Of a stretch of 64,000 nt of DNA, positions 25,023-32,781 are shown in pieces. A program made the translations under genes and the position numbers. Positions within the stretch are counted from its first letter, which is position 1. Each line of letters begins with the position of its first letter. The DNA comes from UBA5336 sp038526245 (GTDB lineage Bacteria > Pseudomonadota > Alphaproteobacteria > Caulobacterales > Hyphomonadaceae), in contig JBCBGZ010000006.1 of NCBI GenBank assembly GCA_038526245.1, positions 17,335 to 81,334 of the forward strand, given 5' to 3'. The notes under the pieces were generated by a model. The model ran no database searches. It was given only the letters and a program-made list of their open reading frames with translations, and had not been told where the DNA came from.

Positions 25023-26156
25023 CTACTCTGCTGCCAGTTCGGCGGCTTCGCGCGCGGTGCGCATTTTGGTGGCCTTGGCTTCGATTTCCTCGACGATGTG
25101 GTCGATCATGTCTTCGTTGGAGACTTTGTGAGACGGTGCGCCGGCCATGTACATCATGCCCGCTTCCTTACCGCCGCCTGTGAAGCCCATATCCGTCAGT
25201 GCCGCTTCGCCCGGCCCGTTTACCACACAACCAATGATGGACAGGGAAATCGGCTCGGAAATGTGCGCCAGGCGCTGCTCCAGCGTCTCGACGGTCTTGA
25301 TCACGTCAAAGCCCTGACGCGCGCAGGAGGGGCAGGCGACGATGTTCACGCCCCGCGTGCGCAGGCCGAGGGATTTCAGCATTTCAAAGCCGACCTTGAT
25401 TTCTTCGACCGGGTCCGCGCTGAGCGAGACGCGGATCGTGTCACCAATGCCCATCCAGAGCAAATTGCCCATGCCGATGGAGGATTTCACCGTGCCTGTG
25501 CGCTGGCCACCGGCTTCGGTGATGCCCAAATGCAGCGGCGCATCGGTGGCCTCGGCGAGCTGCTGGTAAGCCGCCACGGTGAGGAACATATCGGAGGCTT
25601 TTACGCTGATCTTATACTCGTGAAAGCCCAGATCATCGAGGATGCGGGCATGGTCCAGCGCGCTTTCCACCATCGCGTCTGGGCAGGGCTCGCCATATTT
25701 TTCCAGCAAGTGGCGCTCCAGAGAGCCGCCATTCACCCCGATGCGGATGGAGCAGCCATTGGCGCGCGCCGCGCTGACGACTTCTTTCACCCGGTCCGGG
25801 CTGCCGATATTGCCGGGATTGATGCGCAGGCAGGCGGCGCCAGCTTCAGCGGCCTCAATGCCGCGTTTATAGTGGAAATGGATGTCGGCCACGATTGGCA
25901 CCTTCGCCTCGCGACAGATGGTGGGCATGGCCGCAGTGGACTCTTCGGTGGGGCAAGATACCCGCACGATATCGGCGCCGGCCTCTTCCAGGGCGCGAAT
26001 CTGGTCCAGCGTGGCTGCGGCATCTTCCGTGGGTGTGTTCGTCATGGACTGGACTGCAATGGGCGCGTCGCTGCCCACCTCTACCTTGCCCACCTGAATC
26101 TTCCGGCTTTTCCGGCGCTCAATGCTGCGCCAGGGGCGGATTGTGTTCGCGCTCAT
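25023..26156 (-). CDS. ispG: 4-hydroxy-3-methylbut-2-en-1-yl diphosphate synthase (IspG/GcpE)
   Basis: A 377-residue [4Fe-4S] enzyme of the MEP isoprenoid pathway, converting MEcPP to HMBPP. The N-terminal TIM barrel begins with RRKSRKIQVGKVEVGSDAPIAVQSMTNT, and AGADIVRVSCPT is typical. The C-terminal cluster-binding half has the cysteines in VACPSCARQGFD and IGCVVNGPGEA. It follows the rodZ-like gene by 91 bases on the same strand, the same pairing (rodZ-ispG) as in E. coli. The ATG at 26156 is the family start. Confidence 0.95.
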   Translation of the reverse strand: MSANTIRPWRSIERRKSRKIQVGKVEVGSDAPIAVQSMTNTPTEDAAATLDQIRALEEAGADIVRVSCPTEESTAAMPTICREAKVPIVADIHFHYKRGIEAAEAGAACLRINPGNIGSPDRVKEVVSAARANGCSIRIGVNGGSLERHLLEKYGEPCPDAMVESALDHARILDDLGFHEYKISVKASDMFLTVAAYQQLAEATDAPLHLGITEAGGQRTGTVKSSIGMGNLLWMGIGDTIRVSLSADPVEEIKVGFEMLKSLGLRTRGVNIVACPSCARQGFDVIKTVETLEQRLAHISEPISLSIIGCVVNGPGEAALTDMGFTGGGKEAGMMYMAGAPSHKVSNEDMIDHIVEEIEAKATKMRTAREAAELAAE

Positions 26157-26247
26157 GGGCTTTCAGGGCTCCTTGCCGGATCGCTGACGGGCTGACCACT
26201 GCAATGTGGCGATGATTGAGGGCGCGGTAAAGGCGCCAGCGTGTCGC

Positions 26248-27234
26248 TTAGCGTGAAGGCTGGCCATTGCCAGCGGCCGCGAGGGCGGGTGCAGCGGCGT
26301 CCTGGGCGCGGGTGGCGGCGCTGTCTACGCTGGCGGCGAACACGGCAGCGTCTTCCGGGCCAAGGGGGCCGATCACCGCGTCGCCAAGGCGCCATTCAAA
26401 GGCGGTGCCGTTGCGTGCACTAATTGTCCAGCCTGCACCCGAGCGAGGAATGTAGGTCTCGCCGGCCCGCATGATCCGGTTGCGGTAAAGCGTGCCGTCG
26501 GGGCCACGAACTTCGACCCATGCATCCTGGAGGGCCACAAGCGTGAGTTCCATGTTCTCAACGCGCACGCGCTCTGTCAGAGGCACGTCGGCGAAGAGGC
26601 TTTCCGCAGCACCATTCAGTGGCTGTACGGCCAGTTCAGGTCCGCCATTGCTGCTGCCTTGACCCGATACGGCGAAAATTGCTCCCCCAATCACAGCCAC
26701 AGCGAGGACGGCGGCCGCGGCATAGGCCGGACGCAAGAAGGCCGGGCGGGTAACCCCATCGGTCGAGACAACCTGTTCAGGGGCCGATACGGTCTCAAGC
26801 GTTCCGCAATCTGCGGAATAGTCGCGAACAACCTGATCGCCATCGATCCCCAGTGTTCTGGCGTAGTCGCGCACCACCGGTGTGATGTAACCGCGTGACA
26901 TGCCGGACACTTCCATCCGCTCAATGGAAATGAGCTTCTGGGCATTGTGGCGGGTGATTTCGTGGAGGGCTTCGATGCTGACCTGCTTGGCATCGCGCAC
27001 CTTGCGCAGGAGTTGGCCAATCCGTTCTTCCGGCAAAGCCTCGCGCAGAGCGTCATAATAGGCTTGCGGGCTTCCGGTGTATTCTGGCTCCAAAACGGGC
27101 GTTTCGGGCGCAATGGCCGCAGGATTCGCTTCGGCAGGCGGGCCCGTACGGAGCGTTCCGTCTTTGGGGGCTGGTTGTGATGGCGGTGTCATGACCGTGG
27201 GCACAGGCGAGTTCGATTCTTCTGCCATTTCCAT
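26248..27234 (-). CDS. rodZ: RodZ-like helix-turn-helix membrane protein
   Basis: A 328-residue bitopic protein. After a Pro-rich tail (1-55), residues about 70-140 form a helix-turn-helix domain (IGQLLRKVRDAKQVSIEALHEIT…MSRGYITPVVRDYARTLGID), as in the cytoplasmic domain of RodZ that binds MreB. One membrane helix at about 176-198 follows, then a periplasmic DUF4115-type domain (about 225-300, VENMELTLVALQDAWVEVRGPDGTLY…GETYIPRSGAGWTISARNG). RodZ links MreB to the elongation machinery and sets rod shape. The order HTH-TM-DUF4115 and the position just before ispG both support this. The N-terminal extension before the HTH is longer than in E. coli RodZ. Confidence 0.85.
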   Translation of the reverse strand: MEMAEESNSPVPTVMTPPSQPAPKDGTLRTGPPAEANPAAIAPETPVLEPEYTGSPQAYYDALREALPEERIGQLLRKVRDAKQVSIEALHEITRHNAQKLISIERMEVSGMSRGYITPVVRDYARTLGIDGDQVVRDYSADCGTLETVSAPEQVVSTDGVTRPAFLRPAYAAAAVLAVAVIGGAIFAVSGQGSSNGGPELAVQPLNGAAESLFADVPLTERVRVENMELTLVALQDAWVEVRGPDGTLYRNRIMRAGETYIPRSGAGWTISARNGTAFEWRLGDAVIGPLGPEDAAVFAASVDSAATRAQDAAAPALAAAGNGQPSR

Positions 27235-27267
27235 TGCCCTGCCGCGTTTACGGCATGCTCCTCACGT

Positions 27268-27286
27268 GCGGGACCCTGTGTCCCGC
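27268..27286. other. Hairpin in the leader of the rodZ-like gene
   Basis: GCGGGAC (27268-27274) and GTCCCGC (27280-27286) pair perfectly around a 5-base loop, 34 bases upstream of the rodZ start and downstream of the ptsP stop. No U-tract follows on either strand. It may be a processing or attenuation hairpin in the ptsP-rodZ intergenic RNA. Confidence 0.4.
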
Positions 27287-27337
27287 TCAATATATGCCCT
27301 AAGCCCATGAAGGTTTTATACAATTCATAGGCCACGA

Positions 27338-29608
27338 TCAATTGAGTGTGACATCCACTCCAAGGTCGTCCAACAAGGCTAACAATTCCTTACGCAGGTC
27401 GCCACGCCCTTCTGAGAGAGAAGTGCAAAGCGCATGCCCCAATTGCGCGAGGTGTACGCTCCGTATCGCCTTTTTGACGGGCCCGATCTGTGAGGCGGGC
27501 ATGGATAGGGTGTGAAACCCAAGGGAAGCAAGGCACAAAGCCTGAAGCGGGTCGCCCGATGCCTCTCCGCAGAGCGACAGGGGCAGGTCCAGGGCGGCGC
27601 AGTTTTCAGCGACCGATTTCAGGAACCGCAGGGCCGGGCGACTGACGATGTCGTACCGATCTGAGACAGATGGAGTCATGCGGTCTGCAGCGAAGAAAAA
27701 CTGCATGAGGTCATTGGTGCCCAGGGACAGAAAGTCGGCTTCCTCCGCGATCTCCGGCAAGGCGTAGGCCAGGGCCGGGGCCTCCAGCATGGCGCCGATC
27801 TCCAGCCGCTCCGGAGGGGCAAAGCCACGCGCGCCGCTCCATTCCAATTCTTCGAGCAGCATGGCTTTCGCCTCGAAAAATTCCTCGGCAATGGTGATCA
27901 TCGGGAACATCACCCGCAAGTGCCGTCCACTGGCCGCGCGGACCAGGGCGCGCAATTGCCGCCGGAACAGGCCCCTTGTGTCCAGGGCGAACCGGATCGA
28001 CCGCCATCCCAGGGCGGGGTTTTCCTCCCGCACCGTGTTCAGATTCGGCAGCAACTTGTCTCCGCCCAGGTCCACTGTGCGGAATGTGACGGGCTTGTCG
28101 CCTGCGGTATCCAGAACGGTCGAGTAGAGCTCGACCTGTTCGCCTAGCCTCGGCAACGTCGAGGCGACCAGAAACTGAAACTCCGTCCGAAAGAGGCCGA
28201 TGCCTTCCGCGCCGGCCTCTTCCACAGCGTCGACATCGAGCGCGAGGCCAGCATTCAGGTTCAGCGAGATGGTTATTCCGTCCAGCGATGTCGCCGGTTG
28301 GTCGCGCAGGGCTTCATAGGCGGCCTGGCGTTCGCCGCGCAGGGCGATCCGATCCGTATAGGCCGCCTTCAGGGCATCATCGGCGCGCAGGTGTGCCTTG
28401 CCCTCTTCGGCATCGACGATGATGGCATCGCCGGCTTCAACCGCTGTCGTTATGCCGGGCACGTTGCCAATGGTCGGGATTTCCATGGCGCGGGCCACGA
28501 TGGCGGCGTGGGACGAGACCGAGGATTCCTCAATCAGGATGCCCGCCAGACCCTTCCCGCGATATTCCAGCAGGTCTGCCGGGCCGAGGCGGCGCGCGAC
28601 AACGACCGCATGACTGACATCACTGTCTGCCGCCAGCGCCGTGTGGTCATCCCCGCTGAGAATACGCAGCAGCCGATTGTCCAGGTCTTCGAGATCGTAA
28701 AGGCGCTCGCGCAAATAGGAGTCGGTGGCCGTTTCCAGGCGCGCACGGTGTTCCCGGCGGGCCCGGTCGACGGCGGCCTCGGCGGTCAAGCCGCCCTGCA
28801 CCCCTTCCTGGAGGCGCTCGGCCCAGGCCGGGTCGTGGGCGAGGAGGCGGTAGGTCTCCAAGACTTCACGCGATTCTCCCATGAGCGCGCCGGTATCGAT
28901 CGACACCATCGCATCCACGGAAACCCGCAGGGCGTTCAGCGCTGCTTGCAGCCGGTCCGTTTCGCCCTGCACATCTGCGGAGAAGAACTTCGCCGCGGGC
29001 ACCACCGGGTCATGGAAGACCACTGTGCCAATCCCAATGCCGCCGCATAGCGAACGGCCTTGCAGTGTGGCCGGTCGCAAACTTGCCTCATCGGCCTCCG
29101 CCGCCCGGCGTGCATCCGAAACTGTCGCGAGCACTTCGGCCAACACCATGGCGATGGTCTGGAGGGTTTCAACTTCGTCTTCGCCATAGCTGCGCGCGGT
29201 ACGGTTTTGCACCGTCAACACGCCTGTGACGCGGCCACTTCGCAAGATCGGCACACCCAGAAAGGCGTGATAGGGATCTTCGCCCGTCTCGGGTCGGTAA
29301 GAGAATGCCGGGTGGCGCGGTGCATCCTGGATAGCCAGGGGCGAGGCGGACATCGCAATTTGCCCAACAAGGCCTTCGTCCAGACCAAGGCGCGTTCGGC
29401 TAACCGCTTCCGGGCGCAGCCCCTCAGTCGCGATCAGCTCCAGCATGTCGTCCAGGGTGCGCAGATAGATCGAGCACACATCGGCCACCATTGTGCCGGC
29501 AACCAGTTTGACCACCTTGCCCAGCCGTTCGCTGTCGTCGCCGCCAGCAGCCATCATCTGGCGCAGGCGGTTCATCAGCAAACGAGGGGCGGAATAGGTC
29601 TCTGGCAT
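27338..29608 (-). CDS. ptsP: PTS-Ntr enzyme I (phosphoenolpyruvate-protein phosphotransferase PtsP)
   Basis: A 756-residue enzyme I of the nitrogen PTS. The N-terminal GAF domain is at about 15-165 (LGLDEGLVGQIAMSASPLAIQDAPRHP, FLGVPILRSGRVTGVLTVQ). The PEP-utiliser N-domain follows, with the phosphorylated His367 in SSVSSHAAIVARAMEIPTIGN, then the PEP-binding TIM barrel (about 430-745: GIGLFRTEFQFL, RTVDLGGDKLLPNL, GTNDLMQFFFAADR, CGEASGDP). It autophosphorylates from PEP and passes phosphate to NPr and EIIA-Ntr, signalling N/C status and K+ homeostasis. The neighbour upstream is lysC, 28 bases away, an arrangement common in alphaproteobacteria. Confidence 0.95.
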   Translation of the reverse strand: MPETYSAPRLLMNRLRQMMAAGGDDSERLGKVVKLVAGTMVADVCSIYLRTLDDMLELIATEGLRPEAVSRTRLGLDEGLVGQIAMSASPLAIQDAPRHPAFSYRPETGEDPYHAFLGVPILRSGRVTGVLTVQNRTARSYGEDEVETLQTIAMVLAEVLATVSDARRAAEADEASLRPATLQGRSLCGGIGIGTVVFHDPVVPAAKFFSADVQGETDRLQAALNALRVSVDAMVSIDTGALMGESREVLETYRLLAHDPAWAERLQEGVQGGLTAEAAVDRARREHRARLETATDSYLRERLYDLEDLDNRLLRILSGDDHTALAADSDVSHAVVVARRLGPADLLEYRGKGLAGILIEESSVSSHAAIVARAMEIPTIGNVPGITTAVEAGDAIIVDAEEGKAHLRADDALKAAYTDRIALRGERQAAYEALRDQPATSLDGITISLNLNAGLALDVDAVEEAGAEGIGLFRTEFQFLVASTLPRLGEQVELYSTVLDTAGDKPVTFRTVDLGGDKLLPNLNTVREENPALGWRSIRFALDTRGLFRRQLRALVRAASGRHLRVMFPMITIAEEFFEAKAMLLEELEWSGARGFAPPERLEIGAMLEAPALAYALPEIAEEADFLSLGTNDLMQFFFAADRMTPSVSDRYDIVSRPALRFLKSVAENCAALDLPLSLCGEASGDPLQALCLASLGFHTLSMPASQIGPVKKAIRSVHLAQLGHALCTSLSEGRGDLRKELLALLDDLGVDVTLN

Positions 29609-29636
29609 GGGCTCTCAAATTGTGTCGCTGGCGATA

Positions 29637-30884
29637 TTACGTAGCGTCGAGTTCAAAGGCGGTGTGCAGCGCGCGCACAGCCAATTCGGTATAGGCCGCT
29701 TCGATCAGGACAGAGATCTTGATTTCCGACGTCGCGATGACGTCGATATTGATGCCCTTCTCATAGAGCGCTCGGAACATGGTCTCAGCCACACCGGTAT
29801 GGCTCTTCATGCCGACACCGATGATGGAGACCTTTGCGACATCGCGTTCCACTTCCAGGCGTTCAAACTCAATCTCGTCCTGGTGGCGGCGCAGGGTTTC
29901 CTCAGCAATTTGGCTGTCGCGGTCCGTGCAGGTGAACACCATGTTGGCGACGCCTTCGCCACGGGCATTGGCCTGGACAATCATGTCCACATTCACGCCC
30001 CCTGCGGCCATGAGCGCGAAGATCCGCGCCGAGACGCCAGGCTTGTCCGCGACACCATAGAGCGTGACCTTGGCTTCATCGCGCGAATAGGCCACGCCGC
30101 TGACAACCTGCTTTTCCACGATTTCATCCTCCGAACAGACACGTGTGCCCGGATTGGGCGTATTGTGAGCTATAAAGCTCGAAAGCACCCGGATGGGCAC
30201 ATTGTGGTTCATGGCCAGTTCGACCGAGCGGGTCTGGAGCACTTTTGCCCCCAGGGACGCCATCTCCAGCATTTCCTCATAGGAGATGCGCTCGATCCGC
30301 TGGGCCTTTGAGACGATGCGCGGGTCGGTGGTATAGACACCGTCCACATCGGTGTAGATATCGCAGCAGTCCGCGCCAAGGGCGGCCGCCACGGCCACAG
30401 CGCTCGTATCGGACCCACCCCGACCAAGCGTGGCGATACGCCCGTCGTCGGTAACGCCCTGGAACCCGGCGATCACGGCAATCTCGCCGCTATCGACGGC
30501 TTCGGGCAGGCCGGATTCCTCAAATCCCTGAATGCGTGCCCGGCCGTGGGCATCACTCGTGCGCATCTCAAGCTGCCAGCCCAGCCAGCTTCGCGCGCGG
30601 TGCCCACGCCTGCGAAGCGCAAGGGCCAATAGCCCTGCGGTGACCTGCTCGCCGGAACTGACCACCACGTCGTACTCGTCGTCGAATTGACCCGCGCCAA
30701 TCTCGTCGCCGGCCGCGCCGTGGGCGTAGCCGACCAGCTTGTTGGTTTCACCGGCCATGGCGGACACCACGACGGCCAGCGCTTCGCCGGAAGCGGCGCG
30801 CGCAGCGACCAGATCGGCCACGTGGGCGATCCGTTCGAGGTCCGCCACAGATGTGCCGCCAAATTTCAGAACGGTTCGCCGCAT
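29637..30884 (-). CDS. lysC: Aspartate kinase
   Basis: A 415-residue aspartokinase catalysing the first step of the lysine/threonine/methionine family. The kinase domain is at 1-245 (RTVLKFGGTSVADLERI, VVSAMAGETNKLVG, the substrate/ATP loops GRGGSDTSAVAVAAALGADCCDIYTDVDGVYT). Two C-terminal ACT domains follow (about 265-415; VTLYGVADKPGVSARIFALMAAGGVNVDMIVQ and VSIIGVGMKSHTGVAETMFRALYEKGINIDVIATSEIKISVL), the site of lysine/threonine feedback. The start MRRTVLKFGG (30884) fits the family; an upstream in-frame ATG at 30908 would add eight charged residues and cannot be excluded. It is the first gene of the lysC-ptsP-rodZ-ispG run and divergent from ubiG. Confidence 0.94.
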   Translation of the reverse strand: MRRTVLKFGGTSVADLERIAHVADLVAARAASGEALAVVVSAMAGETNKLVGYAHGAAGDEIGAGQFDDEYDVVVSSGEQVTAGLLALALRRRGHRARSWLGWQLEMRTSDAHGRARIQGFEESGLPEAVDSGEIAVIAGFQGVTDDGRIATLGRGGSDTSAVAVAAALGADCCDIYTDVDGVYTTDPRIVSKAQRIERISYEEMLEMASLGAKVLQTRSVELAMNHNVPIRVLSSFIAHNTPNPGTRVCSEDEIVEKQVVSGVAYSRDEAKVTLYGVADKPGVSARIFALMAAGGVNVDMIVQANARGEGVANMVFTCTDRDSQIAEETLRRHQDEIEFERLEVERDVAKVSIIGVGMKSHTGVAETMFRALYEKGINIDVIATSEIKISVLIEAAYTELAVRALHTAFELDAT

Positions 30885-30973
30885 TGCCTCATCGTCTTTC
30901 TTTCCCATGTCTCGAACTCAACGCGCTTTTGTAGAGCGCGCCCCCTTGCGGATCAAACAGGAACGCTAAACCC

Positions 30974-31747
30974 ATGGACGAGACCACCGCCGAACGCCCA
31001 GGCAGCCTGCACCGGCCGAGCATTGATGAGGCAGAAGTGGCCAAATTCACGGCAATGGCGGCTGAGTGGTGGGATCCTACAGGCAAATTCAAGCCGTTGC
31101 ATAAGTTCAATCCCGTAAGGCTGGGCTTTATCCGCGACACGGTGGTCGGGCACTTTGGCCTTGATGCGACCGCGCGCAGGCCGTTTGAGGGCCTTGGCTT
31201 GCTGGATATTGGGTGCGGCGGCGGCCTTGTCAGCGAGCCCATGGCCCGCCTGGGCGCACGTGTCACGGGCGTCGATGCGTCTGAAGCCAACATCAAGACC
31301 GCAATGGCCCATGCGAGCCAGACCGGCGTGGAGGTCGACTATCGCGCAGGCACGGCGGAAGAACTGATCGCGGCGGGTGAGGGGCCGTTCGATGTGGTCC
31401 TGAACCTTGAAGTGGTCGAGCACGTCGCCGACCCGGCCGGGTTTCTGCGCGATACGGCCAGCCTGGTGAAGCCGGGTGGTATCATGGTCGTGGCCACGTT
31501 GAACCGAACGCCCAAGGCATTTGCGTTGGCCATTGTGGGCGCCGAATACGTTTTAGGCTGGTTGCCGCGCGGCACCCATGAGTGGAACAAATTCCTGAAG
31601 CCCCGCGAAATCGTCGACTCCCTGACCGACGCTGGCATGACCGTGCGCGCGCCCCAGGGCGTGACCTACAATCCGCTGATGGATGCCTGGCGGCTCTCAA
31701 ACGATACCGGCGTCAACTACATGGTTGTGTCCACGCGGCCAAAATGA
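30974..31747 (+). CDS. ubiG: Ubiquinone biosynthesis O-methyltransferase
   Basis: A 257-residue class I SAM-dependent methyltransferase performing both O-methylations of ubiquinone synthesis. The N-terminal signature EVAKFTAMAAEWWDPTGKFKPLHKFNPVRLGFI is specific for UbiG. The SAM site is LLDIGCGGGLVSEPMARLGARVTGVDAS, with motif II VLNLEVVEHVADP; FLKPREI near the C-terminus is also typical. Length is normal. Its stop overlaps the next gene's start (ATGA), so the DUF924 gene is coupled to it. Confidence 0.95.
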   Translation: MDETTAERPGSLHRPSIDEAEVAKFTAMAAEWWDPTGKFKPLHKFNPVRLGFIRDTVVGHFGLDATARRPFEGLGLLDIGCGGGLVSEPMARLGARVTGVDASEANIKTAMAHASQTGVEVDYRAGTAEELIAAGEGPFDVVLNLEVVEHVADPAGFLRDTASLVKPGGIMVVATLNRTPKAFALAIVGAEYVLGWLPRGTHEWNKFLKPREIVDSLTDAGMTVRAPQGVTYNPLMDAWRLSNDTGVNYMVVSTRPK

Positions 31748-32352
31748 CCGTGGTCTCACCTGACGATATTCTCGACGACTGGATCGGCCCGGCGGCCCAT
31801 GACGCTGTGCTGGCGGAGGCGCGTAAACGGGTCTGGTTCGGCAAATCCGACGCGGTGGACCGGGACCTGGAGGTACGATACCTGCCCACGATTGAAGCGC
31901 TGGCGGCAGGGCTGGCCGAAACCTGGGCCGAACGCGGGCCGCGCCCACGCCTGGCCGCCATCATCGCGATGGACCAGTTCACCCGCAACATTTTCCGAGA
32001 CACCCCAAACGCCTTCAGCCTCGACTCCCGCGCCCTGGGGCTTGCCAAGGAAGGGCTTGTCCTCGGTCAGGACCGGGAGCTGACAGAAGTCGAACAGATG
32101 TTCTTCTATCTGCCCCTGGAACATTCCGAGCGCACCGCTGACCAGCAACTCAGCGTCGATCTGTTCACCCGTCTCGCCGAAAGCGCCCGTCCGCCCTTCA
32201 AGGCGCTTGTGGACGACACGCTCGACTATGCCCACAAGCACAAGGCCGTCATCGACCAATTCGGCCGCTTCCCCCACCGCAACGTCATCCTCGGCCGCAG
32301 CAGCACGGTTGAGGAGAAAGCCTACCTCGCCAGGCCGGGGGCGGGGTTTTAA
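31744..32352 (+). CDS. DUF924-family protein
   Basis: A 202-residue cytoplasmic, mainly helical protein of the DUF924 (TPR-like) family. The family signatures are WFGKSDAVDRDLEVRYLPTIEAL near the start, LAAIIAMDQFTRNIFRDTPNAFSLDSRALGLA in the middle, VEQMFFYLPLEHSE, and the ending FGRFPHRNVILGRSSTVEEKAYL. The biochemical function is not established. The start is the ATG at 31744, overlapping the ubiG stop; a longer frame back to 31582 lies inside ubiG and is rejected. It is followed by a strong bidirectional terminator. Confidence 0.9.
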   Translation: MTVVSPDDILDDWIGPAAHDAVLAEARKRVWFGKSDAVDRDLEVRYLPTIEALAAGLAETWAERGPRPRLAAIIAMDQFTRNIFRDTPNAFSLDSRALGLAKEGLVLGQDRELTEVEQMFFYLPLEHSERTADQQLSVDLFTRLAESARPPFKALVDDTLDYAHKHKAVIDQFGRFPHRNVILGRSSTVEEKAYLARPGAGF

Positions 32353-32355
32353 CGC

Positions 32356-32384
32356 AGAAAAGGGGCGCATGGAGCGCCCCTTTA
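32356..32384. terminator. Bidirectional rho-independent terminator
   Basis: AAAGGGGCGC (32359-32368) and GCGCCCCTTT (32374-32383) form a perfect 10-bp stem around ATGGA, with A-rich sequence on the left. It lies between the convergent DUF924 and trxA stops, so it should end transcription from both sides, including the long obgE-to-trxA run. Confidence 0.88.
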
Positions 32385-32409
32385 TGGTGTTTCGGTTGCC
32401 GTACTGGGA

Positions 32410-32727
32410 TCAGGCGTTTTCCTTGATCCACTCGGCGATGCGCTGCTTGCTCATGGCGCCGAGCTGGCTGTCGACCATTTTGCCATCCTTGAACAGCATG
32501 AGGGTGGGCAGACCACGTACGCCGTATTTCGAAGCGCTCATGGGATTCTCATCCACATTGATCTTCGCGATGGTAACCTTGTCGCCATACTCCTCGGCAA
32601 CCGCGTCCAGGTGGGGCGCCATTTGCTTACACGGTCCACACCATTCGGCCCAGAAGTCCACCACGACGGGCAAGTCGCCAGCAATCGCAGCGTCGAAATC
32701 ATCATCTGTGAGGGTCTTTGTCGCCAT
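32410..32727 (-). CDS. trxA: Thioredoxin
   Basis: A 105-residue cytoplasmic thioredoxin. The redox site WAEWCGPCKQMAPHLD (Cys30, Cys33) and cis-Pro RGLPTLMLFKDGKMVDSQLGAMSK are both present, and VVVDFW and DENPMSASKYGV flank them as in classical TrxA. It reduces ribonucleotide reductase, peroxiredoxins and other disulfides. AAAGGAG precedes the ATG. It is the last gene of the leftward block behind addA (54 bases), a common alphaproteobacterial order. Confidence 0.95.
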   Translation of the reverse strand: MATKTLTDDDFDAAIAGDLPVVVDFWAEWCGPCKQMAPHLDAVAEEYGDKVTIAKINVDENPMSASKYGVRGLPTLMLFKDGKMVDSQLGAMSKQRIAEWIKENA

Positions 32728-32781
32728 GATTTCAAGCTCCTTTATCTGTCTTGGGGGAGAGATAGGCGATTCCCCGGCCGG

